Positions 5,246-5,266 of a stretch of DNA of 5,266 nucleotides are shown here, piece by piece. The notes below the pieces were generated by a model. That model was given only the letters and a program-made list of their open reading frames with translations, did not search any database and was not told the origin of the DNA. The DNA is from Arenicellales bacterium (GTDB lineage Bacteria > Pseudomonadota > Gammaproteobacteria > Arenicellales > UBA868). The position numbers were made by a program, and so were the translations under genes. The DNA is taken from the NCBI GenBank assembly GCA_028825345.1, contig JAPKAJ010000166.1:1-5266 (forward strand), in the 5' to 3' direction. How positions within the stretch are numbered: position 1 is the stretch's first letter; every line of letters starts with the position of its first letter.

Positions 5246-5266
5246 TTTTGTCAGATGTTTTCTCCC

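Noticed and set aside
1..5266. CRISPR array, tRNA, integrase or intact insertion sequence
   Set aside because: No regularly spaced repeats, no cloverleaf-like sequence, and no transposase or recombinase motif was found on either strand.

Overview
The window looks like chromosomal DNA from a free-living proteobacterium. A marine or aquatic gammaproteobacterium is the best guess, from mid-range base composition, protein families and codon use, but no rRNA or marker gene confirms it. There is no CRISPR array, tRNA, intact insertion sequence or phage gene. Five complete protein genes are well supported, plus one gene cut off by the left edge and several degraded or doubtful small elements.

Left part (1-1953): a hydrophobic N-terminus on the minus strand (1-42) runs off the window edge. 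It is divergent from a PHP-family phosphatase of the histidinol-phosphatase type (207-1055, +). That gene converges on, and overlaps by 41 nt, an EamA/DMT-family ten-helix exporter (1015-1953, -).

Middle part (1954-2564): this holds a Cys-rich 39-codon reading frame with a Shine-Dalgarno-like sequence (+), a strong GC hairpin terminator at 2086-2108 with its better U-tract on the minus strand, a possible frameshifted gene remnant (2147-2247, -), and an EthD-family protein (2256-2564, -) with a recognisable promoter and ribosome binding site.

Right part (2565-5266): an NTF2/SnoaL-like small protein (2676-3044, -), a 337-bp gene-poor interval with an inverted repeat and broken minus-strand frames, a 584-residue serine hydrolase of the beta-lactamase/NylB type (3382-5136, -), and a structured, promoter-like upstream region.

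The three minus-strand genes hydrolase, NTF2-like and EthD lie in one direction. Serine esterases/amidases, NTF2-like isomerase or hydratase folds and EthD dimeric alpha-beta barrels often occur in catabolic clusters for ring or ester compounds, so a small catabolic module is a reasonable inference. The spacing (337 and 111 bp) and a separate EthD promoter argue against a tight operon. I see no clear evidence of a new defence or mobile system. The most unusual items are the Cys-rich reading frame ending in a terminator, the decayed frames at 2147-2247 and 3045-3306, and the hydrolase's long N-terminal domain.
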